From positions 325,751-360,598 of the forward strand of contig NZ_KB290716.1 of assembly GCF_000318095.2 (NCBI RefSeq): DNA of 34,848 bases, given 5' to 3'. Below, piece by piece: positions 34,573 through 34,848 of the stretch. The notes below the pieces were generated by a model. The model saw only the letters and a list, made by a program, of their open reading frames with translations, did not search any database and was not told the DNA's origin. This DNA comes from Alloprevotella sp. oral taxon 473 str. F0040 (lineage in GTDB: Bacteria > Bacteroidota > Bacteroidia > Bacteroidales > Bacteroidaceae). Position 1 is the stretch's first letter; each line of letters begins with the position of its first letter. The position numbers and the translations under genes were made by a program.

Positions 34573-34848
34573 ATACATTTCTGCGAATAACTAGCTAAAA
34601 GATGATAGTTTTTGAGCGCAACCCCAAAGCTACTCTGCTATATAAAACTTAAATAGCTACGAAAAAAAAAGAGAAAAGCAGATGAAATATCTGTAAAACA
34701 TAATGCCCCCCAATGCAGATACGAAGAGACGAACACTATCCACCAGAACAACAACTCAATACTAGCACTATATAAACCAAACACTAGTACTCTATAGATC
34801 CTACACAAACAACATACAAACACAAAAAAGCCCCGAGTTGATTGTGAA
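34573..34848. other. AT-rich gene-free end of the window
   Basis: Apart from the thiamine promoter at its left edge I see no coding region, RNA gene or hairpin that can be supported here. The stretch is rich in A runs and short direct repeats (CACTAT, ACTAGTA-like words). A minus-strand frame of about 60 codons has no family likeness. Confidence 0.4.

Noticed and set aside
34638-34823. 61-codon minus-strand frame near the right edge
   Set aside because: No start context, no homology that I recognise, and a Phe/Cys/Ser-rich translation typical of A-rich non-coding DNA.

Overview
The window is a stretch of a Bacteroidales chromosome, most likely Prevotellaceae or a relative. The evidence is the gene content (two secreted dipeptidyl peptidases of Bacteroidetes type, the long form of NusB, an L25/Ctc protein with an alanine-lysine tail, a DUF3276/PUR protein, and the coaX / outer membrane protein / lptC order). 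Several promoters also match the Bacteroidetes pattern TTTG-N19-21-TAnnTTTG. No rRNA, tRNA, CRISPR array or intact transposon was seen.

Bases 1-1351 hold a VirE/VapE-type P-loop ATPase of a family linked to mobile elements. Bases 1594-6839 form an AT-richer accessory island, read leftwards: an ECF sigma factor, an inner-membrane-anchored beta-barrel protein, a radical SAM/SPASM enzyme, a Gfo/Idh/MocA oxidoreductase and two small lipoproteins. The same two-part element (12 bases, exactly 10 bases, then an 18/21 conserved inverted-repeat block) lies 19-23 bases before both the sigma factor gene and the radical SAM gene. This suggests one regulon in two transcription units driven by its own sigma factor. 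I regard it as the best candidate for an undescribed system, and its chemistry and target are unknown. The sigma factor and beta-barrel genes share one reading frame, separated only by a TGA and one codon.

Bases 7054-27056 are ordinary core genome. The leftward genes are a lipoprotein, a polyprenyl diphosphate synthase, TatD, DPP IV and FolB; a protein made of the C-terminal domain of class II ribonucleotide reductase with its partner; TfoX, a NahK-like sugar kinase and DPP III; and the nusB-yajC-ybbR-coaE block. The rightward genes are coaX, a FadL-like outer membrane protein and lptC, then DUF3276, rplY, pth and an S4 RNA-binding protein. Several genes end inside strong terminator hairpins.

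Bases 27361-34572 are a thiamine operon read leftwards from a TPP riboswitch: thiS, thiC, a triple fusion (ThiE/TenI-like, ThiD, ThiE), thiG, thiH and thiF. Together these would make the thiazole, make and phosphorylate the pyrimidine, and join them to thiamine phosphate. The riboswitch carries an insertion of about 105 nt in its P3 arm. The last 280 bases hold nothing I can identify.
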